Assembly (NCBI GenBank): GCA_024449915.1
Contig: JAMZAV010000056.1
Coordinates: forward strand, 186,001 to 250,000
Origin: Sweltsa coloradensis
Lineage: Eukaryota > Arthropoda > Insecta > Plecoptera > Chloroperlidae
Length of the DNA stretch: 64,000 bases
Direction: 5' to 3'
Position numbers and translations under genes: made by a program. The stretch's first letter is position 1. Each line of letters starts with the position of its first letter. Below, piece by piece: positions 22,863 to 33,584 of this stretch. The notes beneath the pieces are model-generated. The model was not told where the DNA came from and made no database searches. It saw only the letters and a list, made by a program, of their open reading frames with translations.

Positions 22863-24095
22863 CTCCTTGTCCGTTTGAGAAACCCGCTCGTCATTTAAAT
22901 TTCAGTCTTATACTCTCTCATCGAGGGATTATCGGGGGCTTTTGTTGGTGTTCATTGTTTATGGGAAAAATCTCACTAGGCCTATATTGTGTTGGGTTTT
23001 ATTAAAAACAAAATCTAAAGCTTGCTGTGGACATTTCCATTTCTAAGATGGATGGATAAGCTCAGTCCTCCTTTTGTTGGGAAGTTGTACGCCCCATTTT
23101 TAAAGTTGTAATAAATAATTTAATAACCATAAATACGTTAGTCCATTAATACATTAATGAATCAATTAAAAAATCAATAATTAATTTATTAATGACCAAA
23201 TAAAATAATAAATTATTAAATTATTGAATGAATTGATGAATAAAAGGCTGGAGAGAAAATGAGTATAAATGGCAAATAATTTTCATATACCTCCCAAACA
23301 TACACGCCTTCACAAATTTTTCAACCAGCCCTAAGTCATCTCGACCTTCATAAATATTCATGCATCAACAGATTGCAGCATTCATCTAATACCTATGTTA
23401 AAACCTCCTGAAGGAACAAACATTGATCTCTACTCTAAAAATATTGTTAAATTTATATCTGTGATCACTCAAGCTTTAGGATATTAACATTTTAATGTAT
23501 TCACTGGCTTATTTCCATTAGTCTTTTCTTTCACACAAATTTTTCTTTTCTTTCATGAACATCTCTTATTAATTTTCATTGTTAATAATTTTGATAGTTT
23601 CACATTTAAATTGATAATTTCAAATATGTTTAAAGAGTAACATGTATTATTTTGTGTAATTGTATATTTTGATGTAAAGTATACGTTTTCTATCCATTAG
23701 GATATGCTATGATTTGCACTTGTGGAGTATTTGTACTCTGTTTTAATATGCATTATAATAAATAAAAAATAAAATGATTAAATGAAAATAAATAAATAAA
23801 TAACTAAATTAACAATTGGCTAATTGAAGGAATACAACAATAAATCGTCCTAGGGTGTCTTGGTAGCTGTGGGTCTCATATTCTCGGGTTGTTGACGTCG
23901 GAGTCATCGTGTTGTGTGATCTACTTGTAACAGTCGGATCACATCTCCCCACTCATCCCATTCTCGATACTTTCGACATCATTTCGCAGATAGAAAGAAA
24001 AAAAATGTATCGCGATATATTTTGTTCGATCGAAATTGGTTTTTATATCACTTGAGTTGGCGGTGGAATTGCCTCGAGATTCCGCGCTGATAGAT
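22863..24095. other. AT-rich non-coding stretch
   Basis: No gene recognised. AATAAATAAAT-type runs at 23100-23250 and 23755-23815. Confidence 0.4.
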
Positions 24096-24109
24096 TCGTC
24101 CGGTGTGCA

Positions 24110-24340
24110 CTTCGCACGTGCCTATACACAGACTTGGAGGTTTCGTACGCGCCCATACACAGACTTTGGGGGTTTCGTACTCGCCCATACACAGTGGGGG
24201 ATCGTACGAGCCATACACCATGTGGGGTTTCGTACGCGCCCTACACACATGTGGGTTCGTACCGCTACACATGCACACGTGGGGTTTCGCACGTGCCCAT
24301 ACACACACGTATAGGGGAATCACACGCACTAAACACACTA
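24110..24340. repeat. Imperfect minisatellite, about 35-40-bp unit
   Basis: Six or so units share GGGGTTTCGTACGCGCCCAT and CACACA. CpG-rich CGTACGCG alternates with CATACACA. Unit lengths differ and the reading frame is not kept, so the overlapping ORFs on both strands are by-products of the repeat. Confidence 0.85.
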
Positions 24341-24352
24341 TTACAGTATACC

Positions 24353-24526
24353 GACAGTGTTGGCTCGAGCGCTAAGCGGGTGACTGATTCGGGAGGCCTC
24401 GGCTTCAAATCCCGTCGTGACCGGAAATCCTGACTGAAGGTTTTCCCGAGGTTTTTCTAAGGCGTTAATGCGAATGCAAGGGATTGAGTCCTCTTAAACA
24501 GCCCTCGGACATCCCTTCACAATTGA
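24353..24526 (+). mobile_element. tRNA-derived SINE, copy 1
   Basis: The tRNA-like head has GTGACTGATTCGGGAGG and the B-box-like GGCTTCAAATCCC. The body has AATCCTGACTGAAGG, TTTTCCCGAGGTTTTTCT, CGTTAATGCGA, TGAGTCCTCTT and ends TCGGACATCCCTTCACAATT. A second copy with all these blocks in the same order lies reversed at 37190-37392, which establishes this as a dispersed family. The A box is damaged in this copy. Confidence 0.8.
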
Positions 24527-24536
24527 ATGTGTTAAT

Positions 24537-24699
24537 GCAGAAACAAAGCATATAGTCCACTTTGATTTGTTGGTGGTTGGTCCACATTTAATCTGAACAC
24601 TAACGCATGATTTTGTGGAGAAAGAACACAAGTCCCAGACTTATGTAGGAGGGTGCAGGGAAAAAAAAATCGACAAAAGTGGACTTATGCTGTTTCTGC
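24537..24699. mobile_element. Small inverted-repeat element (MITE), 163 bp
   Basis: The ends are inverted copies over about 25 bp. Left GCAGAAACAAAGCATATAGT continues CCACTTT. The right end is the complement of GCAGAAACAGCATAAGTCCA continuing CTTTT. It sits 10 bp downstream of the SINE and directly before a (CTGT)n stretch. There is no ORF. A 3-bp T/A-rich target site is possible but not provable. Confidence 0.72.
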
Positions 24700-24939
24700 T
24701 ATGCTGTCTGTCTGTTGCTTGTCTGTCTGTCTGTTATGCTGTCCTATCCGCAACTAACCTAGTTATATACTCCTGAAGAGGGGCATACATTTCTTTGTAC
24801 CAACGTTATAATGCGTGAGTATCCATTCGAAGGCGAAGCTGGTATGTCAACAGAAAGAACACAACTTCTTTCAATGCGTTAAAATATTTGGTGGAGGTGC
24901 CGGGTATGGTAGAAGTCATCTTCACGTGACATCCATCAT

Positions 24940-25245
24940 GTTTTCTCACGCTCTTAAGTACTCGAAAATTTGAAATTACATATGCGAGTTCTAAAATGCA
25001 CAAAACACCGCCATTTTTATACAGAACAACATACATAAAACAAAATTGCCTTATATAATAAAAACTATTATACACCATGGTGAAGTATTAGCTATGCTTT
25101 AACATGGTGTATGTATAATAGTGTTTGTTTATTACATCAAGCAATAATTATGTTTTTTTTTATGTTGTTCTGTATGCAAATGTCGGTGTTTTGTGCATTT
25201 GAAAACTCGCATATGTAATTTCTAATTTTCTCCAGAGCGTTGTAC
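24940..25245. repeat. Long palindrome, arms about 135 bp
   Basis: Arms at about 24945-25078 and 25103-25243 are reverse complements with small indels. Shared blocks are AATTACATATGCGAG, ATGCACAAAACACCG, ACAGAACAACATA and TATTATACACCATG. The centre is about 25090, with a spacer of only about 25 bp. It is probably a MITE or a local inverted duplication. The minus ORF over the left arm has no independent support. Confidence 0.8.
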
Positions 25246-25249
25246 AAAT

Positions 25250-26100
25250 TAATGTGAGTACCTCATACGAGCGTGCAGAATACATAGATGTCTCGTAAAG
25301 ACTCTTACCATCTGAGGGTGGCGGAATCGTCCATAATTGTTGCAGGGCAATGTCAACAAAAACCTATGACAATCGGAGGTCGTGTTTTATAGGAACTTGT
25401 TGAACAATTATAACCTTGATGAGTGAAAGCGTTTTGGAATACGACCAGAGAAGAAGAATACAGTCATTTTGGTCTTATATTTGATAAACTATAATTTTAT
25501 TAATCGTAGGCACTCGGCCACCCGTATATTCTACAGTCACACGTTTCCAATAATTATTTTCGAATAACCTTAGAAATGAAATGATTTTTTAAGATTTTGG
25601 ATTTTTACTAAAAGTGAAAAATTATTATTTTCGTGAACTGTTTCTGGCTGATGAAACAGAAAATATTCATGATCTATGTCTTTATGCATGCAAAGTTGCG
25701 AGTGCAGTTGTGCAGATGCTAACTGGAATAAAGAATAGCTATTTGTCAACTAAAAATTTTGTCCTATTAACGTCTATTTATCCAAATGTGGTTTGTATAA
25801 AGGGTTCCCCCAAAAAGGGGTAGGTTCTTCAAATGTATCAATCAATATATCTACACTTCCCCGATATGAAGTACGGTTATGCGCGGAGCCCAGTTTTCTG
25901 GCCAAAACTGCCCCGGACGAGGGGTGGGATCAATGAAGGGGTTGTCTTCGTTTCCATTTTTGAGCACTTCAAAAAGTGTCAAAAACCAAAGAAAACGACA
26001 TACTGCAGCAAAGAGCGAGAAGTAAATATCATAAGGGTGTATGTCGAGGGGGTTGTGGGGTGGTGGGGGGTGGCTTAAATCCACCTTCGAATAGGGGGAT
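25250..26100. other. Non-coding stretch upstream of CpG-rich region
   Basis: No recognised gene. The open frames at 25614-25823 and 25833-26078 lack splice support or family resemblance. Confidence 0.35.
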
Positions 26101-26109
26101 GGTAATTCT

Positions 26110-26310
26110 GATCATAGTCGGATTGGTCGAGTAGCGTCGAGTTCGTCTCCCCAGGTGTACAGGTGTTCGGCTGTTTCCGTGTATCTCCGTGATGACGTGC
26201 GAGGTTTGGCCACGCCCCCTCTCGGCGGCGGGTCTAGCGCCGGTGCGCCGAGGCGCGGACGTTAGTTGTGAGTGAGCGCTCGTGATCGCTAGACGTACAC
26301 TGTCGTCTTC
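26110..26310 (+). promoter_or_regulatory. CpG-rich promoter-like region
   Basis: A sharp rise in GC and CpG compared with the AT-rich flanks. It contains a CRE half-site (TGACGT at about 26193), a GC/KLF box (GCCACGCCCC at about 26209) and GCGCCGGTGCGCC near 26238. It is followed by several hundred bases of AT-rich, stop-rich sequence that could be a 5' leader, then by the exon at 27590. A similar pairing of TGACGT with GCCACGCCCC is found near 39095. Function is inferred from composition. Confidence 0.5.
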
Positions 26311-27509
26311 TTCATACCACCTCTCTCCATCTAACACCACGTCACAATCCATTTCACATCTCCTTCGTTTAAAGTCGGTAGTACTCGTGTGTCTACGTAG
26401 ATCGCCGGTGTGTTTACGAAATTGCCAACTAGAAAGAAGCTCAACGACAACAAAATTTACAGGTTTTCAACACAAAAATATCCAAATTTGATAAAATCGT
26501 ACTGGATCGTAGAGCAAAACCGAAAACAACCAAATCGTGGATAAATTCTTGTTATTTCGTGAAAATTTTCGAAAACGAAATTTTTTCAAATTTGTGTCTT
26601 CTCATTACGAAGTCAATTTCTCGCGTAATTAGATACTCTAACTACTCTTACTCACTGACAATCAAACTGTCTTAAAAAGCACTTACTCTTTAGCCTTCGA
26701 CAAATCATATCTTTCTTGTTAATCTCTTTGTAGAGACTGTATTTCGTTTGAAAAGCCCGCGCTTTTTGAATAAAAAAGAACATCTTCGACAATCTTCACT
26801 CGATCTTCCGTGTACACCTGTGTGATCATTATTGTGCGTAAACATATCAGTACGTCATTCTTGGGTTGTGCAATAAGCTACTAAAGCTTCTTATCTGTGC
26901 AATATATTATTATAATATACATTCTCTACACGTGTTAGAAGATCGAAACCGGTTTGTTAATTATAACATTATACTGTGTAGTTTATTGAAAGTGTTTTAA
27001 TTGGAATTTGTAGTCAAATTGCGAAAAATTTCGCGAAACGGTGCATTTTTCGTTTTATCAAACTTATAACTGTTTGCGTTTGAATGAGATTTTAAATAAA
27101 TATATAATAATATCTATGTGTCTGTGTTATTAGAAAATAAGTCTTGTGAATATTGTTGGTTGTAAAAATTATCTCGAAAGTTGACGAGATAAAGATAAAA
27201 AAAAACATTGAAATCGCGTCCGTAAATAATAAATTCACTCGCCAAACCAAAGAAGTTAAAAAGTATTGATGTTTACGTCCAGTTTAGCAATAAACTAATA
27301 CGGTTCAGAGCGCGCAGTCAATTCTCACGTGTTAAAATCTATGCAAAACGTTGATGTTGATTTGAGAGATAAGCTCGTCAATTAGTGTCGGGTTCTAATT
27401 AGAAATATATAAATATAAATATACATAAGCGTAATTTAGTGGATGTTTAGATAAATAAAAATTTGTGTATTGTGTAGGTAGAAAAAAAAAAGTTTACGCG
27501 AAATAAAGG

Positions 27510-27589
27510 GTGAGTTTTTCTCTCTCGAGTCTTAAGTATTAAGCCATCCTGTATTTTCACTCCTACACCTACTTCCCCCCACCCTATAG
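27510..27589 (+). other. Predicted 80-bp intron
   Basis: Starts with AAAGG then GTGAGTTTTT and ends with a long C/T tract (CACTCCTACACCTACTTCCC) and CCCTATAG. The length is typical of short insect introns. Both splice sites are good. Confidence 0.5.
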
Positions 27590-27830
27590 TTACCCTGGGT
27601 CGTCTGGCGTGACACCCTGTTGTTGCGCCCAGTGTTGCCACCCGAACAACAACCCCTATCAGCTGCAGTACCAACCCCCGGGTGGTTACCGCGCTACCAC
27701 GACGACGGCAGCCGTTGCCGATCACTGCCAGCTCACGGCCAGCTACCACCACGAGGGCACCATTACCACGGCTGTGACAACACCGACAGCGTTGAAGCGA
27801 CTGCAGGAGGTGGAGCAGGAGCCGGCCATG
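27590..27830 (+). CDS. Candidate exon, Thr/Gln/Asn-rich product
   Basis: A 241-bp GC-rich block between acceptor CCCTATAG and a strong donor (GGCCATG then GTGAGT). One frame is open throughout and reads YPGSSGVTPCCCAQCCHP, NNNPYQLQYQPPGGYRATTT, then AAVADHCQLTASYHHEGT and ALKRLQEVEQEPAM. It has a Cys cluster, a Gln/Pro/Tyr stretch and a Thr-rich part, probably a disordered N-terminal region. The family is not recognised. If joined to the leader upstream, the frame meets TAG at 27475 before any ATG. The true start is then either in another upstream exon, or the ATG at 27828-27830 is the start and this exon is leader. Confidence 0.45.
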
Positions 27831-27834
27831 GTGA

Positions 27835-28330
27835 GTCAGGGGGGGGAGGAGGGGGCAGGTGGTGAGAGAGATAGGGGGTGGGTGATGAGAAGTAGGGGAG
27901 TAGAGGTTATAGCGATTGAGTGGCGAGGGGTGGAGGGGACATGTAATGATGGGGGGGGGAGGGAGAAGTAGGGTGGAGGGAACAGGTGGTGAGCGAGACA
28001 GGGAGGCCATGGGGAGTGAGGGGTGGGAGAGAGATAGGGGTGGACATGGCGATTGAGGGTTGTGGGGAGGGAAGGGTGAGTGAGAGCGAGAGCATTAGGG
28101 GTGGAGGGGACATATTGTTAGGAAGGATTGGAGGACATGTCGGGTCGCGGGAGGGAGGTGAGTGAGGGGAAGAAGGAAGAGTGATAAAAGTTGGTACAGG
28201 TGGTAAGAGAGAAAGGAGAGGACACGGTGAATGTTGGTTGGATTGGGGGAGAATAGAGGGGAAAACAGTTGCTGGCCATGATGAGTTAGGAGACGGGGGT
28301 TGTTTTAGAGTAACGCCGTGGTGAGTTACG
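27835..28330 (+). repeat. G/A-rich low-complexity tract
   Basis: Strong purine bias on the plus strand with many GGGG runs (GGGGGGGGGAGGG near 27951), hence possible G-quadruplexes. A loose repeat of about 160 bp is visible: GAGAGATAGGGG ... GCGATTGAG ... GGGGTGGAGGGGACAT occurs at 27867-27942 and 28029-28112. Pro/Ser-rich ORFs on the minus strand are by-products. It would be intronic in the gene model. Confidence 0.7.
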
Positions 28331-28395
28331 GCTGGTGAAAGTGAAATGGTTGCCGGGTTGAAGAGTGGTGGTGCAGGCAGTAGCGAGTAGCATGA

Positions 28396-28563
28396 CCACG
28401 TTTCACCAGTGGTCATGATGTAAGGAAAGTCTTCTTCACGCTGGGTGTCGTGGTCGTGGTCGTCTTTGTCATCGTTGGTGTTGTCATTATCGTCGTCAAG
28501 GGGAAGGGGAGAGGTCCACGACGTCGACTACTACCAGAGCTCACCTCTACTTTCGGGGAGTAA
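28396..28563 (+). CDS. Short ORF with a membrane-helix-like segment (uncertain)
   Basis: A 55-codon open frame (no ATG) ending at TAA 28561-28563. It encodes KVFFTLG, a run of about 20 Val/Ile/Phe/Gly residues, then KGKGRGPRRRLLPELTS. A hydrophobic helix followed by a basic stretch is the pattern of a single-pass membrane protein with a short cytosolic tail. The Val run comes from GTC/GTG trinucleotide repetition, so this may be a microsatellite by-product. It has the same strand as, and lies 0.6 kb after, the exon ending 27830. No good acceptor was found. Confidence 0.25.
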   Translation, partial: PRFTSGHDVRKVFFTLGVVVVVVFVIVGVVIIVVKGKGRGPRRRLLPELTSTFGE

Positions 28564-28867
28564 CATACTCTCTGATGTTTGCGAGGTGGACTTAGCCTTT
28601 TGATCAACATACATGCTTCGTTCCAAGTCTACCCCGAACCCAGACTTACTCGTAGGGTATTCTATATTCCGCGTAGCATACCTTCTTCCTTGCTAAACCG
28701 AACTCTCCTGTCGATGATGCGAGTTCTCACAATTACCTCTACCCGATCGTCACAGTTCGTCTTAATTGCCATCTGAAGCTTGTCCTCGGAACTAGCTGCA
28801 CAATGTCGTAGAACTTGTTTATCGGGACCTGGAGTTAGATTTTTACGACGAAAAACTCGTAAAACTC

Positions 28868-28935
28868 ATGGCCTGATCGGTGGAAGGTCGGTTGCTGTGG
28901 GATACTGGTTCGATCCTCGGCGGGGACTCACGGGA
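28868..28935 (+). ncRNA. tRNA-like Pol III promoter (SINE head candidate)
   Basis: A-box-like TGGCCTGATCGG at 28869 and B box GGTTCGATCCT at 28907, spaced as in tRNA genes. A full cloverleaf is not convincing. It may be a tRNA-derived SINE head. Confidence 0.35.
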
Positions 28936-29639
28936 GAGTCTTATATGGGGGTGGAATGTTGTTGCTGGTACTAGACGTACTCTGAGCGGCGGCAAAGAGC
29001 CGAAGCCTTGCCTTACGATCCGGTTGTTAGTGATCATTGTTTAAGAGGGAATGGGATACTTTTGTCAGTTAGCATATAGCTATTTGCTCGGATAAGAAGC
29101 ATCCGACGTATATGAAACTTTGCAAAGTTGTCAATAAAGCATACATGGACAACCCTGCGGTCATCCATTTTTAAAATTTCGTCTTAATCAGCCAGAAAAA
29201 AATCACAAAGATAGGCCTAGTCAATTTCGGAGTTTTTAACGAAATCAAAATTAGTGAAAACTAATTGATAAAAGCAAAATTTGGAAATCTGTTACCGCAG
29301 AGCCCTATATTTCCACATTCTTCAAAATTTCAAACACCTGTGGTGTCAAGTCGGTCGAGCGAACCCGAAAATCTAGGCAATGCACTGTCCATCTCTATAG
29401 CTTTCCATCGGAGATTTGCCGATGATGACATCACTAGCGGGTTAATACTGACCAATCAGCAGCCCCCAATTTAAAATACTCATCGCTCATTGGCCCGCTG
29501 ATGATGCCAGCTTTGGCATACTTCTAATTTAACAACTATAATAATGTAATTAATTTATCGTCTGTTCTTAGTATCTTATTTAGTTTCTGATGGTGTCTTC
29601 GCCTACAGGGTTGTCTTAGTTTGCTTTAAATTTAATGGC

Positions 29640-30115
29640 GCATCTGAATATCAGTTGTGTGACTTAGTGGGTAGACTCTAAAAACGAATGTGTTTATTTA
29701 TTGTATTTTAGCAAATTTTTAAATGATGATTGTATTTACATCAACGATTTATAGAATGATAATATTAATACTTAAATAAATAAAATACAAATAAATAAAT
29801 AATAAATTGTATTAAGAGTCTACCCACTCAGTTATATAACTGATTTTCAGTGGGGGACAGTAAATCAAAGCGACCAAGCCAACCCTGTAGGCCCCGACGC
29901 AATCGACGAGTGAGCGATAACCAACCAAAGATCGATATTTTTAATAGGAAATATAGCTATCAGTGGTATGGACAGTGCGAACACCCGCGGATCAACGCCA
30001 GAATCAACAAGGCCGATTCAGAACAACTCTGAATTTATTATGTGCTTCGTTGCTAGGACGGCTCCAAAGTCACCGTTTACAAACTCCTAAGACAAGAACT
30101 GATGGACATTTCAAA
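29640..30115 (+). repeat. Dispersed repeat family I, uninterrupted copy
   Basis: The right part (29812-30100) matches the reverse complement of 35800-36625: GAGTCTACCCACT, TGATTTTCAGTGGGGGAC, GACCAAGCCAACC, ATCAACAAGGC, and TCGTTGCTAGGACGGCTC with AAAGTCACCGTTT. The left part (29644-29690) is an inverted copy of 29812-29851, so the block carries an inverted repeat around about 29750. The copy at 35.8 kb contains an extra insertion of about 550 bp; this one does not. Confidence 0.75.
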
Positions 30116-30282
30116 TGCAAAATTTTCTAGAGACGGATAAACCCATAAGCAAAAGGGATATGTCCTAATCATTCAAGGACTTATTATCAGGCCCCTATCA
30201 AAATAGAAAACTTGTCAATTCATTCGCCGGCTCGCGGGCTTGTAACCGTTTACCCACAAACTGCATTAGAGCTGGTAGCAGC

Positions 30283-30345
30283 CCGGTCTCCTGCAGTACA
30301 CACCACGATTAGAACCGGTCTCCTGCAGTACACACCACGATTAGA
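30283..30345. repeat. Perfect 32-bp tandem duplication
   Basis: CCGGTCTCCTGCAGTACACA (30283) and the following ACCACGATTAGA repeat exactly at 30315. The identity means the duplication is recent. Confidence 0.95.
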
Positions 30346-31338
30346 GTGGGCCCCACTGATCTGTACAAATAGCCAGTAAAGTAAAACCTCGTAAATGTGC
30401 GTTACCCTGGTTAGGAAGCTGAGCCCGGGCGCGCCCTGGTTACATACTGAGTAGCCGATAGTTTGGGTGGGGAGTTTTATGTGAGGTGTCTTCCGTCGGT
30501 GGTTTTTATTACGGGGCGCCTGACTTCAGTTTTCATGGGATACCTTTTGGTATTTTACAAACCTGGCTCGACTGCTACTATAGTTAAGTTTTGTAAGTTT
30601 TTCACGTAAGTATTAATTTAACTAGATGCCTCACGTATATTTCAATTGTTTTTATTTATTTATGTAATCTTATACACAGGGGGCAAGGAATTAAACTGGA
30701 GTTATTAATTGCTCGCAAATAATATACTTGAAATTTTCAAAAAGTATTTTCATATTTATTTGAATTCGAGGAAAAATATTAAAAGTAAAAAAAATAATTA
30801 CTAAATTTACTTCTCATTATGAAGTTTGGAGTATAATAAGATATAGAATTCAAATAATAAAAACATTAGAAGATTATCAAACATTTATTGTATCAAGTTT
30901 GTGGAGTATTTCGGAAATTTCTTTTATCAAACTTGGACAAATTTCGAACACTGTCTCGCCAAAGATAGGTGTAAAGACTTGTGTGATCCTAAGCTTTGCC
31001 ACCACCGCGCCTGCACGAGTATTGGCATTGAGCTAAGTAAGTGCATTGTACTCTGCGTCTTCTTAGTCTAAGTGCAGCTGGTAATCCCGAGTCTTACTCT
31101 CTGCTCGCTTGGTTGGGCGCTGGTGTAATCGATACAGTCCACGCGTTCTACCTGTTACCGTGGTCGGCCCAACACAATATACTTACCAGGGAAAACAAAA
31201 CAGGTCACAGTATTGGATCTTGTAAGATTATCTATCCATTCATTTCCAAAACACGTTCATCAATGAAATATCGGATAAACTATTATCTAGTACAGTGGTT
31301 AAAACTTTGTTTAGTGAAGTACGTTTTTATACACGTAT

Positions 31339-32189
31339 ATGGGCGCCGGCAGGAATCTTAGCAGGGGGGGGGGAAACAATCACAATTTGTAGTTTAGTTT
31401 GGCAAGCACGGGGGGTTTGGTGGGCGGAGCCCCCCAACAATAGCGCCGCAGGCGAAATTTTTGAAAATCAGGTTTTTAGAATGCATTTGGTGGGTTTTAG
31501 AAAAAAGTAGTGGGCTGAATACGATACCGAAATTATGTAATTTTTGTGCAGTAGATACTAGAAAGTAAACAAAAAAACATTGTGTCTCAACTTTTATACG
31601 GTTACTAAAATGGGTTATGAGTTGAAAATGAGACACACGTTTCAAAAATAAAGGCTTTATTTTAATTGCATAAAATTATAATGAATGTGACTGTTTTGAT
31701 CACATTTTCTTTTCTTACATAAACTGCAACTTGTAAGTTCTCTCCAGTTGCAATGCAATGTGGAATAAAAATATAAAACATAAACGTTCTTAGAGGTCTA
31801 CATCGACTAATAATTTACTAGCCTACAAATCATAGAAACGATATCTTGTTACAGTATTATTATTTATTTCAATAAATCATACACATAATATCACATAACA
31901 TAAAATAAATGGAAAACGGGCGTGATTGACTAGACCCAAAAAGGAAAATGCGAAATTTCAATACATTACTAAGTACTAAAAACAAACAAACTAGCAACAC
32001 TCTGCTCCCGATCAGATCATTAAATATATTATTATTATTATTAATATTAATTTTCAATTGAATTTCGGTTTCACAAAAACATTAATTTATATGTAATAAA
32101 CGCATATCACAAGTTAAAATTTATTTTTCCTGAAATCCAGGGGGGGCAAGCGCCTCCCCTTGCCCCCCCCCCCCCTCCCGGCGCCCATG
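31339..32189. mobile_element. DNA transposon-derived element with 9-bp target duplication
   Basis: The ends are inverted: left ATGGGCGCCGGCAGG, right the complement of ATGGGCGCCGGGAGG, both followed inward by long G/C runs. Flanks carry TACACGTAT at 31330-31338 and 32190-32198. About 850 bp, non-autonomous, no transposase. A 9-bp duplication fits Mutator-like or related elements. The interior minus ORF (31645-31394) is not supported as a gene. Confidence 0.85.
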
Positions 32190-32198
32190 TACACGTAT

Positions 32199-32894
32199 GC
32201 ACGTACAAAACATTAGCTTATCCTACGATGCCACAATATATCTGCATCGTTGGTAGGCCTAACCATCAAATTTAATATTTCGTTCACTTATACACCATAC
32301 CTACATTTGTAATAAATACCTTAGATTGATACTTAATTGAATTGTTAGTTATACCTTTATGGGTTGATAACCACTATTAACTTTATATCCTATATTCATA
32401 AACATTTACTTTCATAGTAATAATATATTGTGCCATAGTTTTATAATGCATTTGTTCTAGTAAATGGTAGCTCGACCAATATGTAAACGGGGCTCATGGT
32501 CTACTCTCACTAACAACAGTGTGTTTTGGCAGATATGATTGAAAATTCTATTTTGACAAGTATGCACCACCCGACATTGTTAATAGATAATAAAATATTT
32601 TAATATTCTCATCGCCTCATTTCCTCTATGTAGAATACCTCTGGTTCATAACCATTGGTCTAACTGCATAGAACAGTTCATTATTTTGTATGTATTTATA
32701 CTTTGTTTTGTTAAGTCCTTTAAAATTTGATTTTATAACCGAAAAGAACAAAAAAACAACAACAATAAAGTGACATCTTATGGACGTAATGTGAATAACA
32801 ACCATAGGCCTACATAATGATAGCTAAACAACAAGAAATGTAATCCCTGTCTGTGTAATTTTTACTTTCACGTACCAATTGTTAATTTGATGCT
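32199..32894. other. AT-rich non-coding stretch
   Basis: No gene. TAGGCCTA palindromes occur at 32254 and 32805. Confidence 0.4.
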
Positions 32895-33189
32895 CAGGGT
32901 GCCTACAATACTGGAAAAGTCAGGGAATTTTGTAAATCTGGAAAAGCCAGGGATTTGGTTTGCTGGAATTTTACTAGAAATGTTTTTTTTGTAATTTCAA
33001 TACCTTTTTTGTTGCTGAAAATAGAAATTCTTTTTTAAATTATTTTGCCTTTTCTGGTGTTTAAAATTCCCGCCGAAATCGACATTGATTTTATAAACAA
33101 TTTTTCCTCCATTATAATGTGCGGGAAAGCCAAATTTGCAACCTGGAAAAGTCAGGGAATTTTGTAATGGAAAATTTGCAGACACCCTG
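32895..33189. mobile_element. hAT-like MITE, 295 bp
   Basis: Terminal inverted repeats: left CAGGGTGCCTACAA, right the complement of CAGGGTGTCTGCAAA. Both ends contain CTGGAAAAGTCAGGGAATTT just inside. CAGGGT-type ends are characteristic of hAT elements. No matching 8-bp target duplication was found, so the copy may be old. A related fragment (CTGGAAAACCTGGAAAAGTC) lies near 53907. Confidence 0.72.
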
Positions 33190-33584
33190 ATAATGTTGGG
33201 CTTATAGTTTGGTTATTACTTGCCACTCGGGACCCAGGGGAATGTATGGGTAAACAATAGACTGTATGTGATATTGTAGAATCTGTCGGATGGTCGATGC
33301 ACAGAGGGCAGGCCTATTCAATGCTGCCTGTACATGTAGTGTACGTGGACGATGTTCGCCCTGAGGGGGTCGCAGTGAACTGGGGCTCAGGATAAAGGAC
33401 GTAGTTCCAAGTTGAAACTTTTCAGATGTTTTCGTCCATACATTCATTTTATTAATACATTGTTTTTGAATGCTTTTTCAAAAGTATTGGTTTTGTCAGA
33501 GCTTTTGGCTGATTAAAAAATTATAAGGCCAGATATATAATTAATTAAATGTATATTATATATTGAATATGAAACTATAACTAT

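Noticed and set aside
24048..24433. Overlapping ORFs on both strands
   Set aside because: By-products of the CGTACGCG/CACACA minisatellite.
27447..28610. Long Pro/Ser/Thr-rich minus-strand ORFs (up to 187 codons)
   Set aside because: They arise from the G/A-rich plus strand being C/T-rich in reverse. The low-complexity part has no motif and the plus strand has better splice signals.
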